Shown here: in pieces, positions 16,428 to 24,570 of the stretch | Layout: each line of letters begins with the position of its first letter | Position numbering within the stretch: the first letter of the stretch is position 1 | NCBI GenBank assembly: GCA_017632035.1 | Contig: JAGBSG010000045.1 | Location: forward strand, 1-61,157 | Origin: Oscillospiraceae bacterium | GTDB taxonomy: Bacteria; Bacillota; Clostridia; Oscillospirales; Oscillospiraceae | Reading direction: 5' to 3' | DNA: 61,157 nucleotides | Notes under the pieces: generated by a model | Databases searched by the model: none | Seen by the model: only the letters and a program-made list of their open reading frames with translations | Told to the model about the DNA's origin: nothing | Position numbers and translations under genes: made by a program

Positions 16428-17855
16428 ATGGAACTGGATAAGGACCTGCAGGCACGGCAAGAGGCAAGAGCCTTGTTGCGGCAGGCAGAACAGGCGCAAA
16501 AGGCTCTGGCAGACTATGACCAGCAGAAGCTGGATGCCATTGTGGAGGCCATTGCGGGGGCGATTTACAGCGCCGCTTCGGAGCTGGCAGAGCTGGCGGT
16601 TCGGGAAACCGGCTTCGGCAATGTGGAGGATAAGACCACAAAAAACCAATTCGCGTCCCGCCGGGTAGCCCAGGCCTGCCGGGGGCTGAAGGCTGTGGGC
16701 GTATTAAAAGAGAACCCCCAGGAAAAGCTATGGGAGGTAGGTGTGCCGGTGGGTGTTATTGCGGCCATCGTGCCCAGCACCAATCCTACCTCTACGGTGT
16801 GCTATAAGGCGATCATTGCCCTGAAATCCGGCAATGCCATCGTGTTTTCGCCCCATCCCAAGGCCATTGCCTGCACGCTGCGGGCAGCCCGGATTGTGGC
16901 CCAGGCGGCGGAAAAGGCAGGTGCGCCCAAGGGCTGCGTAGGCTGCCTGAGCATTCCTTCTATGGACGGCTGCCGGGAGCTGATGGGTGGCAAGGAGACC
17001 AAGCTGATCCTTGCTACAGGCGGTCCTGCTATGGTCCGGGCAGCCTATTCCTCCGGAAAGCCCGCCATCGGTGTCGGGGCGGGCAACGGACCGGCGTATA
17101 TCCACAATTCTGCGGATGTGGGCAATGCGATGGACTGCATCCTGCGCTCCAAGACCTTTGATTACGGCACAGTCTGCGCCAGTGAGCAGAGCATTATCGT
17201 GGAGAAGGGTATGGAGGAGAAGGTGCGGCAGGAGGGTAAGCGCAGAGGCTTCTACTTCATGGATACCCAGGAGGCGGGCAGCCTGGCTAAGCTGCTGTTC
17301 AAGCCCAATGGGACATTGAATCCGGAGATCGTTGGCAAAAGCGCCCTGAAGCTGGCACAAATGGCGGGATTTTCTGTGCCCAGAGATACCAAGGTGCTGG
17401 TGGCCAGAGAGCAGGAGGCGGGCCCGACCCGGCCCTATTCCATGGAAAAGCTGTGTCCTGTACTGGCGTTCTTTGTGATGGACAGTGAACAGGCGGTACT
17501 GGACAAGGCGGTAGAGGTGCTGACCCATGAGGGTAGCGGCCACACCTTTGCCATGCATGCCCGGGACTATGACGCGGTGCGTAAGTTTGCTCTGAAGATC
17601 CCGGTATCCCGATTCCTGGTGAATACACCGGCGGCTCTGGGGGGCATCGGTGCTTCCACCAGGCTGTTCCCGGCACTGACCCTGGGCTGCGGCGCAGTAG
17701 GCGGCAGCAGCTCCTCCAACAACATTTCTCCGCTGGATCTGATCAATATTCGCCGTGTGGCATGGGATAGTGGGGAGGATCCAGCACCCAAATGTCAGGT
17801 GGATACGGACCTGGTAGAGCTTCTTACGCAAAAAATTTTGGAACGATTGGGATAA
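16428..17855 (+). CDS. eutE: Acylating acetaldehyde dehydrogenase EutE
   Basis: Oxidises acetaldehyde with CoA and NAD+ to acetyl-CoA in the compartment lumen. It has 475 residues from the ATG at 16428, chosen over the GTG at 16419 because AAGGAG overlaps that GTG and is well spaced from the ATG. The catalytic Cys250 is in GTVCASEQ; IVPSTNPTSTVCYKA, VGVGAGNGPAY and GGIGASTRLFPALTLGCG are family blocks. The C-terminus ends in an amphipathic segment, VDTDLVELLTQKILERLG, after a short linker, resembling a C-terminal encapsulation peptide rather than the N-terminal one seen in enteric EutE (inference). Confidence 0.95.
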   Translation: MELDKDLQARQEARALLRQAEQAQKALADYDQQKLDAIVEAIAGAIYSAASELAELAVRETGFGNVEDKTTKNQFASRRVAQACRGLKAVGVLKENPQEKLWEVGVPVGVIAAIVPSTNPTSTVCYKAIIALKSGNAIVFSPHPKAIACTLRAARIVAQAAEKAGAPKGCVGCLSIPSMDGCRELMGGKETKLILATGGPAMVRAAYSSGKPAIGVGAGNGPAYIHNSADVGNAMDCILRSKTFDYGTVCASEQSIIVEKGMEEKVRQEGKRRGFYFMDTQEAGSLAKLLFKPNGTLNPEIVGKSALKLAQMAGFSVPRDTKVLVAREQEAGPTRPYSMEKLCPVLAFFVMDSEQAVLDKAVEVLTHEGSGHTFAMHARDYDAVRKFALKIPVSRFLVNTPAALGGIGASTRLFPALTLGCGAVGGSSSSNNISPLDLINIRRVAWDSGEDPAPKCQVDTDLVELLTQKILERLG

Positions 17856-17876
17856 CAAACGGAAAGGAAGAATGTT

Positions 17877-18185
17877 ATGAACACAAATTCTCTGGGTATG
17901 ATCGAAACAAAGGGGCTTATCGGCGCTATTGAGGCGGCGGATGCCATGGTCAAGTCTGCCAATGTGCAGCTGGTGGGCAAGGAACAGGTCGGCGGCGGTC
18001 TGGTCACGGTAATGGTCCGGGGAGATGTGGGCGCTGTTAAGGCGGCTACCGATGCCGGTGCTGCCGCCGCCGAAAAGGTAGGCGAGCTGGTCAGCGTCCA
18101 TGTGATCGCCAGACCCCATACCGAGGTGGATGCCATCCTGCCCCATGGCAGACTGAATCAGGACAAGCCCTCCGCAGCAAAATAA
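17877..18185 (+). CDS. eutM: Microcompartment shell protein EutM (hexameric BMC)
   Basis: Major BMC-H shell tile of 102 residues; six copies form the hexagonal facets. It starts [20 protein letters not shown], the typical BMC-H N-terminus, followed by [21 protein letters not shown] with the pore-proximal turn and the conserved [19 protein letters not shown] helix. The C-terminal tail [14 protein letters not shown] is short. GGAAGGAAG precedes the ATG. It is the only BMC-H protein in the operon. EutT begins on the base after its stop codon. Confidence 0.96.
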   Translation: MNTNSLGMIETKGLIGAIEAADAMVKSANVQLVGKEQVGGGLVTVMVRGDVGAVKAATDAGAAAAEKVGELVSVHVIARPHTEVDAILPHGRLNQDKPSAAK

Positions 18186-18869
18186 ATGCTGTTTGATGAA
18201 GTAGCGGTCAGGGCCAATATCCGCAACCGGAACGGAAAGCGCGTATTCTTTCTGGGAAAGGATGACCGGCTGACCCCCAGCGCCAGAGATTACCTGAACG
18301 GTCAGCGTATCGAGATCCTTTCGGCAGATCAGGCAAAGGTAGAGCGGTATCGGCTTCTGGGGGGCGGCTTTACAGAGGAAAAGCCGGAGCACATGACCCA
18401 TTTGCATGGGGATGTGCTGGTGCGCAAGAATCATCCCCGGATCCGCTTCCGGGGTGCTGTGGATACCCTGGAGGCGGAGCTGCTGCTGTGCCAGGTGCAG
18501 GTAAAGCACAGAAGCAAGGAACTGGGGGAGATCCTGGCCCTGGCCAGACGGCTGATCCGCTGCGATGTGCTGGGTGAGCCGGTGGGGGAGGTCTGTCTGT
18601 GCGGTCTGACTGAAGAGGAGCAGCGCAAGCGCAGCCATTTTCCCCAGGATTATTACGGGCAACCCCATTTTATGCCGGAGGTGGCTGACGGGGAGAAGAT
18701 CCTTTGGCTCAATCGCTGCCGGTGTGTGTGCCGGGCGGCAGAGCTTGCGGCGGTGGATGCCTTTACAGATGGGGAGGGCAACCCAACCAGAGCGGATATC
18801 CTTCAGGCGCTGAACCGCATGAGCAGTATGCTCTATATCCTGATGATCGCGGAAAAGGCGGGGAAATAA
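18186..18869 (+). CDS. eutT: Cobalamin adenosyltransferase EutT
   Basis: Makes adenosylcobalamin, the cofactor of EutBC, from ATP and reduced cobalamin. It has 227 residues. The EutT-type N-terminal region includes VFFLGKDDRLTPSARDYL and the conserved HMTHLHGDVLVRKNHPRI, followed by RGAVDTLEAELLLCQ. Cys-rich spots (CLCG, CRCVC) occur in the C-terminal half, though I do not see the exact metal-binding Cys cluster described for Salmonella EutT. Its ATG directly follows the eutM TAA with no gap, so coupled translation is likely. A generic PduO-type transferase is excluded by the N-terminal domain. Confidence 0.88.
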   Translation: MLFDEVAVRANIRNRNGKRVFFLGKDDRLTPSARDYLNGQRIEILSADQAKVERYRLLGGGFTEEKPEHMTHLHGDVLVRKNHPRIRFRGAVDTLEAELLLCQVQVKHRSKELGEILALARRLIRCDVLGEPVGEVCLCGLTEEEQRKRSHFPQDYYGQPHFMPEVADGEKILWLNRCRCVCRAAELAAVDAFTDGEGNPTRADILQALNRMSSMLYILMIAEKAGK

Positions 18870-18896
18870 CCGCCGGCACGGAAAAGAGGGTTTGGT

Positions 18897-19499
18897 ATGC
18901 AGAATGTTGAAAAACTGGTGGATGCTGTGGTGGGGCGGCTGTTTATCCCCCTGGAGGCATCCGGCCGCCATGTCCATGTGACAAAGGAGCAGGCCCAGGT
19001 GCTGTTTGGCCACGGCCTGACGGAAAAGCGTCCCCTGTCCCAGCCGGGGCAGTTTCTTTCCAATGAGCGGGTGACGGTGATCGGTCCAAAAGGGGAGTTT
19101 CAGAATGTGGCGGTGCTGGGCCCGGAACGGAAAGAGGCCCAGGTGGAGATCTCCCTGACGGACGGAAGGACTTTGGGTATCACGCCGCCTGTGCGGCTGT
19201 CAGGAGATGTGGCAGATTCTCCAGGAGCGCAACTGGTGGGACTTAAGGGTAGGGTGACCATTTCTCAGGGGGTCATTGCCGCCCAGCGGCATATTCACAT
19301 GACCCCGGAGGATGCAAAGCATTTTGGGGTAGAGGACAAGCAGGTGGTCTGCTTGCGGACCTTTACAAGCCGTCCGGCGGTGCTGGCAGATGTGGTGGTG
19401 CGGGTCAGTCCCAATTTCGCTACCTATGCCCATCTGGATTACGATGAAGCTAACGCCTGCGGCTTCTGCCAGGGGGATCTGGGGAGGATCGTACCATGA
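18897..19499 (+). CDS. pduL: Phosphotransacylase PduL (EutD-type, microcompartment)
   Basis: Converts acetyl-CoA and phosphate to acetyl phosphate and recycles CoA within the compartment. It has 200 residues with the duplicated PduL fold and the zinc-binding His motifs ASGRHVHVT and AQRHIHMT. The N-terminal MQNVEKLVDAVVGRLF is an amphipathic helix of encapsulation-peptide type. GPERKEAQVEISLTDGR and DEANACGFCQGDLGRI also fit. It replaces the Pta-like EutD of enteric bacteria. Its stop overlaps the next ATG by four bases. Confidence 0.93.
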   Translation: MQNVEKLVDAVVGRLFIPLEASGRHVHVTKEQAQVLFGHGLTEKRPLSQPGQFLSNERVTVIGPKGEFQNVAVLGPERKEAQVEISLTDGRTLGITPPVRLSGDVADSPGAQLVGLKGRVTISQGVIAAQRHIHMTPEDAKHFGVEDKQVVCLRTFTSRPAVLADVVVRVSPNFATYAHLDYDEANACGFCQGDLGRIVP

Positions 19500-19894
19500 C
19501 CCGGGCGCTTCTGATCGGCAAAGAGCCGGCTTGTTGCCTGGGCTACAGCTATGTGGCGGAAGAACCCTATGACGCGGTGGTTATTGGGTCACTGAGTCTG
19601 GGGCAGCTGCTGTGCTTTCGGGAGGAGCAGGTGCTTGGGGCACTGGCAGAGGGAAAGGCAGTGGTGCTGTATACGCCGGGGCTGCCGGATGCACCCCGTA
19701 ACCGGGCCTTGGCAGGAAGCCTGGCCAGCGCCAGAAGAACACTGAAAAGCTGGGGTGTGGTTTTCTCTGACGGCGCGCACAAGCACCTGATCACCGCTCA
19801 GGAGGCAAGGGCCTTGCGCTCCAGAGGGGAGAGGCCGGCGGCAGGAGCGGTGCTTACACCTTTGGCCCGGGAAGTTTTGGAGGGATCGGATTGA
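19496..19894 (+). CDS. Uncharacterised microcompartment-operon protein
   Basis: A 132-residue soluble protein with no signal peptide or membrane helix. It begins MTRALLIGKEPACCLGYSYV and contains YDAVVIGSLSLGQLLCFREEQVLGALAEGKAV, which predicts a small alpha/beta fold; the C-terminal half is Arg/Ala rich with HLITAQEARAL. I recognise no enzyme motif. It overlaps both pduL (ATGA) and eutN (TTGA), so it is clearly a translated operon member. Similar small ORFs between pduL and eutN occur in other Clostridia microcompartment loci (recollection, not checked). An assembly or cofactor-handling role would be a guess. Confidence 0.8.
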   Translation: MTRALLIGKEPACCLGYSYVAEEPYDAVVIGSLSLGQLLCFREEQVLGALAEGKAVVLYTPGLPDAPRNRALAGSLASARRTLKSWGVVFSDGAHKHLITAQEARALRSRGERPAAGAVLTPLAREVLEGSD

Positions 19895-20130
19895 AAATCG
19901 GTACAGTAACAGGCTCCGTGTGGGCCACCAGAAAGGCAAGCTGCCTGATGGGGCAGACCTTTCTGGTCATCAGCACCGGCGATGAGGATCTGGTGGCGGC
20001 AGATCAGGTGGGCGCCGGAAAAGGAGACAAAGTGCTGCTGGTCACCGGCACGGTGGCATCAAGATTCTGCATGGAGGCGCCCATCGACGCGGCGGTGGTG
20101 GCGATCCTGGATTCGGAAAAGCAGCCTTGA
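19891..20130 (+). CDS. eutN: Microcompartment vertex protein EutN (BMC-P pentamer)
   Basis: A 79-residue EutN/CcmL-type protein whose pentamers cap the vertices of the polyhedral shell. MKIGTVTGSVWATRKASCL is the classic N-terminus, and VAADQVGAGKGDKVLLVTG with IDAAVVAILD completes the beta-barrel. The start is TTG at 19891, overlapping the previous gene's stop as TTGA; no ATG or GTG is available at a better place. With EutL and EutM it gives the minimum of one protein for each shell position. Confidence 0.94.
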   Translation: MKIGTVTGSVWATRKASCLMGQTFLVISTGDEDLVAADQVGAGKGDKVLLVTGTVASRFCMEAPIDAAVVAILDSEKQP

Positions 20131-20177
20131 CAGCGGTATTATAATAAGAAGAAGAACGGAAAGAAGAGTGGGGCTCT

Positions 20178-21254
20178 ATGTCGGCGTATGAGATCGTAAT
20201 TTGGATCATGGCGGCCTTTGCGGTGCTGGGCGCGTTGGACCGGATCCTGGGTAACCGTTTTGGCATCGGCGTGAAATTTGAAGAGGGGATCCAGACTATG
20301 GGCGCTCTGGCCCTTGCCATGATCGGTGTGATCTGCCTTGCGCCGGTGCTGGCCCAGGTGCTGCGGCCGGTGGTGGTGCCGGTGTACGCCTTTTTGGGGG
20401 CAGATCCGGCGATGTTTGCCGGTACGCTTCTGGCCTGCGATATGGGCGGTGGCCCGTTGGCTGCAGAGTTGACCCAGGATGTACAGGCTGCGCAGCTGGG
20501 CGGTGTGATCACCGGCTCTATGCTGGGAGCAACGGTGGTTTTTACCATCCCCATCGCCATGGGTGTGCTGCGGCAGGAGGACCGTCCAGCTGCCGCCAAA
20601 GGAATCCTGGCGGGCATTGTGACTATTCCCGTAGGTGTGTTTGCGGGAGGCTTGGTTGCCGGCTTCCCGATAGGAATGGTGGCAAGAAACCTGATTCCCA
20701 TTCTGATCATTGCGGCTTTGATCGCGCTGGGTCTGTGGAAGGCCGAAAGGCATATGATCCGGGGCTTTGAGATCTTCGGGAAAGGTGTGGTGATCCTGAT
20801 CACTGTGGGCTTGGCGGCGGGCATCGCGGAGGCGCTGACAGGTTTTGCGGTGATCCCCGGCATGGCACCGGTGTCCGAGGGCTTCCAAACGGTGGGCGCC
20901 ATCGCTATTGTGCTGGCAGGCGCGTTTCCTCTGGTGGCGGTGGTTACCCGGCTGCTGAAAAAGCCTCTGATGAAGCTGGGCGGCATTTTGGGAATCAACG
21001 ATACGGCTGCCGCCGGCTTGGTGGCCACTATGGCCAATTCCATCGCAACCTTTGATATGGTCAAGGATATGGATGGGCGGGGAAAGGTGGTCAATGTGGC
21101 CTTCGCTGTTTCGGCGGCCTTTGTGCTGGGAGATCATTTGGGCTTTACCGCAGGCTTTGCTCCGGAGCTGCTGCCAGCGGTGATCCTGGGCAAGCTGGCA
21201 GGAGGTATCAGCGCCGTGGCGGTAGCCCTGCTGCTGACCAGAAAAGAGAAATAA
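20178..21254 (+). CDS. eutH: Ethanolamine transporter EutH
   Basis: Integral membrane protein of 358 residues with about ten hydrophobic helices that brings ethanolamine into the cell. Family blocks are IWIMAAFAVLGALDRILGN, FEEGIQTMGALALAMIG, ACDMGGGPLAAELT and NSIATFDMVKDMDGRGKVVN, then a late helix around FVLGDHLGFTAG. GGAAAGAAG precedes the ATG. It is the last gene of the operon: four bases after its stop a new promoter for metG begins, so the eut transcript has no obvious terminator of its own before the T-box leader. Confidence 0.95.
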   Translation: MSAYEIVIWIMAAFAVLGALDRILGNRFGIGVKFEEGIQTMGALALAMIGVICLAPVLAQVLRPVVVPVYAFLGADPAMFAGTLLACDMGGGPLAAELTQDVQAAQLGGVITGSMLGATVVFTIPIAMGVLRQEDRPAAAKGILAGIVTIPVGVFAGGLVAGFPIGMVARNLIPILIIAALIALGLWKAERHMIRGFEIFGKGVVILITVGLAAGIAEALTGFAVIPGMAPVSEGFQTVGAIAIVLAGAFPLVAVVTRLLKKPLMKLGGILGINDTAAAGLVATMANSIATFDMVKDMDGRGKVVNVAFAVSAAFVLGDHLGFTAGFAPELLPAVILGKLAGGISAVAVALLLTRKEK

Positions 21255-21257
21255 GTG

Positions 21258-21287
21258 TTGACAAAACCGCCTGTTTCGGGCTATAAT
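21258..21287 (+). promoter_or_regulatory. metG promoter
   Basis: TTGACA (21258-21263), 18-bp spacer, TATAAT (21282-21287); both hexamers are perfect. It lies right after eutH and drives the T-box leader. Confidence 0.9.
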
Positions 21288-21293
21288 CATGCC

Positions 21294-21530
21294 ATAATTG
21301 GAAAAATGCGGTGAAGAGAAGAGTATGCTTGCGGAAGCGCTCAGAGAGCCCGGTAAGGTGAGAGCGGGTGCGTGAAAGGGGCGGAACATGGTCTTGGAGC
21401 AGGGCTGTCGATAGGTAGGCAGCTTCGGGTGCGCCCGTCATCGCGCGAAAGAGGCAGAGCTTCTCTGCGAAACAAGGTGGTACCGCGTCGATTCCGTCGC
21501 CCTTGGGTTTTCCGGGGGCGGCTTTTCATT
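21294..21530 (+). promoter_or_regulatory. T-box riboswitch, methionine specificity, upstream of metG
   Basis: Senses uncharged tRNA(Met) and permits metG transcription. The T-box sequence AACAAGGTGGTACCGCG is at 21471-21487, in the antiterminator that starts near GGCAGAGCTTCTCTGC. The terminator stem pairs 21496-21506 with 21512-21522 (loop GTTTT) and ends in TTTTCATTTTT. In Stem I the AGAGAGCCC motif is present and GGAACATGG places ATG (21388-21390) in the specifier position, agreeing with the gene controlled. All parts of the family are visible by eye; exact helix limits were not computed. Confidence 0.93.
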
Positions 21531-21546
21531 TTTAGGAGGAAGCAAT

Positions 21547-23493
21547 ATGAGCAAAGGAAATTTCTACATCACAACACCCATCTATTATCCCTCTGCCAAG
21601 CTCCACATTGGCCACACCTATTGCACGGTGGCGACGGATGCCATGGCCCGCTACAAGCGGCTGCAGGGCTACAATGTCAAGTTCCTGACCGGTACTGACG
21701 AGCATGGCCAGAAGATCGAGGATAAGGCCAAGGAGGCCGGCTGCACCCCCCAGCAGTTTGTGGACGATATCGTCCTGGGCCAGGGCGGTGTGCTGGACCT
21801 GTGGAAGCTGATGAACATTTCTTACGACCGGTTCATCCGCACCACCGATGATTACCATGTGGCAGCCATCCAGAAGATCTTTAAGAAGATGTATGACAAT
21901 GGCGACATCTATAAGGGTAAGTATGCCGGTAAGTACTGCAAGCCCTGTGAAAGCTTCTGGACCGAAAGCCAGCTGGTGGACGGCAAGTGCCCCGACTGCG
22001 GCCGGGAGGTACAGGGCACAGAGGAAGAGGCTTACTTCTTCCGTCTGTCCAAGTATGCGGACCGGATCCAGGATCTGTTGGAGAACACGGATTTCCTGGA
22101 GCCCCGCAGCCGTGTCCATGAAATGGTGAACAACTTCATCAAGCCCGGTTTGGAGGACCTGTGTGTCAGCCGTACCAGCTTCACCTGGGGCGTGCCTGTG
22201 GACTTTGATGAGGGCCATGTGGTCTATGTCTGGATCGACGCGCTGTTCAATTACATGACCGCTCTGGGCTTCTGCAACGATAAGTATGACGACCTGCAGG
22301 CATTCTGGCCTGCCGATGTCCACTTCGTGGGCAAGGAGATCGTGCGGTTCCACTCCATCATCTGGCCCGCTATGCTGATGAGTCTGGATCTGCCCCTGCC
22401 CAAGAAGGTCTTTGGCCATGGCTGGCTGCTGCTGGATGGCGGCAAGATGTCCAAGTCCAAGGGCAATGTGGTAGATCCCTATATTCTGGCGGAGCGTTTC
22501 GGCGTGGATGCTTTGCGGTTCTTCCTGCTGCGGTCTTTCCCCTTTGGCTCTGACGGCAACTTCTCCAATGAGCTGCTGATCTCCACCATCAATACGGATC
22601 TTGCCAACGATCTGGGAAATCTGGTCAGCCGTACCGTTGCCATGGCCCAGAAGTATTTCGGCGAAAAGCTGCCTGCCCAGCAGGTGGAAGATCCCGAGCT
22701 GGACGCGGAGCTGGTGGCTATGGTCTCCGGCCTGCGGGATAAGTACGAAGAGCATATGGAGCACTATGCTTTCCAGAATGCCTTGGCAGAGGTTTTCAAG
22801 GTCATCTCCCGAGCCAATAAGTATATCGACGAGAACGCTCCTTGGGTGCTTGCTAAGCGCGAAGAGAATAAGCCCCGTCTGGCACGGGTGCTGTATAACC
22901 TGCTGGAGACTGTCCGTGTCTGTGCGGGTCTGCTGATTCCCTTCACCCCGGCTACCAGCGAGGAGATCGCCAAGCGGCTGGGCGGCGCAGCTATGGATTG
23001 GGACAGCCTGAATGCCTTTGGTGTCCTGCCTGCTGATGTGGCAACCCTGGCAGGACCTGCCCTGTTCCCCAGAATCGATATGGAAAAGGAGCTCGCTGCC
23101 TTGGAAGAGCTGAGTAAGCCTAAATCTGAAATTGAGATCGAACCCTACGCCGAAGAGGCTGTGGATTTCGATACCTTCTGCAAAAGCGATTTCCGGGCAG
23201 TAAAGGTCAAGGACTGCCAGCCCGTGAAGAAGAGCGATAAGCTGCTCCAGTTTACCCTGGATGACGGCACAGGTACGGACCGGCAGATACTCTCCGGCAT
23301 TGCCAAGTTCTACAAGCCTGAGGAGCTGATCGGCAAGACCCTGCTTGCCATTACCAATCTGCCGCCCCGGAAGATGATGGGCCGGGAATCCTGCGGCATG
23401 CTGCTGTCTGCCATCCACACGGTCAAGGGTGAGGAGAAGCTGAATCTGGTCATGCTGGACGATGCCATCCCCGCCGGCGCAAAGCTCTGCTGA
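21547..23493 (+). CDS. metG: Methionyl-tRNA synthetase
   Basis: Charges tRNA(Met) and tRNA(fMet). It has 648 residues: a class I catalytic core with HIGH at residues 20-23, a zinc knuckle with two Cys pairs (CKPCESF and CPDCGREV), KMSKS at 300-304, an anticodon-binding helical bundle, and a C-terminal Trbp111-like OB-fold tRNA-binding domain (about 540-648) ending in GRESCGMLLSA and the VMLDDAIPAGAKLC tail. AGGAGGA precedes the ATG. Expression is controlled by the upstream Met T-box. A bidirectional terminator follows. Confidence 0.98.
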   Translation: MSKGNFYITTPIYYPSAKLHIGHTYCTVATDAMARYKRLQGYNVKFLTGTDEHGQKIEDKAKEAGCTPQQFVDDIVLGQGGVLDLWKLMNISYDRFIRTTDDYHVAAIQKIFKKMYDNGDIYKGKYAGKYCKPCESFWTESQLVDGKCPDCGREVQGTEEEAYFFRLSKYADRIQDLLENTDFLEPRSRVHEMVNNFIKPGLEDLCVSRTSFTWGVPVDFDEGHVVYVWIDALFNYMTALGFCNDKYDDLQAFWPADVHFVGKEIVRFHSIIWPAMLMSLDLPLPKKVFGHGWLLLDGGKMSKSKGNVVDPYILAERFGVDALRFFLLRSFPFGSDGNFSNELLISTINTDLANDLGNLVSRTVAMAQKYFGEKLPAQQVEDPELDAELVAMVSGLRDKYEEHMEHYAFQNALAEVFKVISRANKYIDENAPWVLAKREENKPRLARVLYNLLETVRVCAGLLIPFTPATSEEIAKRLGGAAMDWDSLNAFGVLPADVATLAGPALFPRIDMEKELAALEELSKPKSEIEIEPYAEEAVDFDTFCKSDFRAVKVKDCQPVKKSDKLLQFTLDDGTGTDRQILSGIAKFYKPEELIGKTLLAITNLPPRKMMGRESCGMLLSAIHTVKGEEKLNLVMLDDAIPAGAKLC

Positions 23494-23503
23494 TAAATAA
23501 AGC

Positions 23504-23535
23504 GCTGCCACGAAACACCTGAGTTTCGTGGCAGC
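23504..23535. terminator. Bidirectional terminator between metG and the lipoprotein gene
   Basis: A perfect 13-bp stem (GCTGCCACGAAAC with GTTTCGTGGCAGC, loop of 6) with ATTTTTC on the plus side and GCTTTATTT on the minus side. It serves both convergent genes. Confidence 0.9.
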
Positions 23536-23550
23536 ATTTTTCACATCGTT

Positions 23551-24300
23551 TTATGGGGTGGCATTTGGATATTGGGCTTGAGCTTGGCTTCGTTCCTCTC
23601 TCGGAGACGGTGTATAATCTACGCGCGCCTGAAGCTGGTAGGTTAAGCTGAATCCCGCAGTATCCAGGTTGGCACCGTATTGGAAGGTCAGCATATAGTC
23701 GACGCCGGCAATGGGGCGCTGTGTGGGTCCGGCGGAGGAAGAATAATTCTCCACTACGCGATCACAGTAAGCCTGTATTTCAGGGGTGATTTCATGATTC
23801 AAAGACCACATTTGGTCGGCAGAGAAGCCGCGTCGCTCCCAGATCGCTGCGAGAATATTCTTGGCGGTAGGCTCCCGGTCGTACGCCTGGAGGGTGTCAT
23901 TATGCTGTTTGGGTTCTCCGTAGTCCTGGGCGAGAGAGGCCATCAGATCCACAAAGATGGGCGCTGCCTGGTCCGGGTTTTCTGTATAATTTATCATGTA
24001 TTTAAAACCGAACAGGACCTTGTCATTACGGTCAAAAAGAGGGTATGCTTCCCATGTGAGGCCAGCGTATTGGGCTTCGCCTAAAGATGGGAAGGCAGCA
24101 TTTCCGGTAAGCGCCAGTTCTACCTGGGCTTCATCCAGACCCAAGGTTTGGCAGACCTCGGCAATGGGTTTGCCGAGCAGACCGTGAAGCTGGGCGTAAT
24201 TGGAGGGGGCTTTTTCTTCCGGCTCCTTTTTACAGCCCGGCAGGATCAGCAAGCTGGTGATCAGGGCAAATAGTATGATTCGCTTGACGGTGGCTTTCAT
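23551..24300 (-). CDS. Predicted lipoprotein, unknown function
   Basis: A 249-residue protein with a type II signal peptide: MKATVKRIILFALITSLLIL followed by lipobox LPGC, cleaved before the Cys at about residue 24. The mature part begins KKEPEEKAPSNYAQ and is predicted to be a soluble alpha/beta domain anchored outside the membrane; LLGKPIAEVCQTLGLDE resembles the start of proteins with a small repeated helical fold, but I recognise no family. The open frame extends 51 codons upstream, but AAAGGAG before 24300 and the clean signal peptide fix the start. It is preceded by a promoter and a leader of about 165 bases with three strong hairpins. Confidence 0.8.
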   Translation of the reverse strand: MKATVKRIILFALITSLLILPGCKKEPEEKAPSNYAQLHGLLGKPIAEVCQTLGLDEAQVELALTGNAAFPSLGEAQYAGLTWEAYPLFDRNDKVLFGFKYMINYTENPDQAAPIFVDLMASLAQDYGEPKQHNDTLQAYDREPTAKNILAAIWERRGFSADQMWSLNHEITPEIQAYCDRVVENYSSSAGPTQRPIAGVDYMLTFQYGANLDTAGFSLTYQLQARVDYTPSPREERSQAQAQYPNATP

Positions 24301-24332
24301 GGGGCAAAACTCCTTTCTGGATCGAAATAACA

Positions 24333-24448
24333 TATGCGCACAGGCAGCCTGCGGTGAGCAGTGCGGTCTGTGCGCATAAACTGTTTTTTTGGGGGCTGCC
24401 CCGGTGGAGCATAAGGGGCAGCGGCTGCAAAGTTTGCGCTTTGCAGCC
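24333..24448 (-). promoter_or_regulatory. Structured 5' leader of the lipoprotein gene (three hairpins)
   Basis: Three successive stems lie between the promoter and the ATG: 10 bp (24423-24432 with 24439-24448, loop of 6), 8 bp (24395-24402 with 24415-24422), and 11 bp (24333-24343 with 24368-24378). On the transcribed strand the second stem is followed by CCCC and then A7, so none is a plain terminator. It matches no riboswitch class I can recall. A role in mRNA stability or in sensing a ligand is speculative. Confidence 0.5.
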
Positions 24449-24468
24449 AACACTTCTCTGTTAATTTC

Positions 24469-24497
24469 ATTGTAGCGGACGGGGGGTTGCCTGTCAA
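24469..24497 (-). promoter_or_regulatory. Promoter of the lipoprotein gene
   Basis: Minus-strand TTGACA (24497-24492), 17-bp spacer, TACAAT (24474-24469). Good sigma-A match; it places the three-hairpin leader in the transcript. Confidence 0.8.
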
Positions 24498-24570
24498 TAT
24501 ATTTATGTTTTCAATCACACGATATACCGCTGTCCGCTACGGCCTCCAGATCAGTTGCCTTGTCTTGTAT

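Noticed and set aside
20127..20160. Internal promoter before eutH (TTGACA followed by TATAAT)
   Set aside because: The spacing between the hexamers is only 7 bases, too short for sigma-A recognition.
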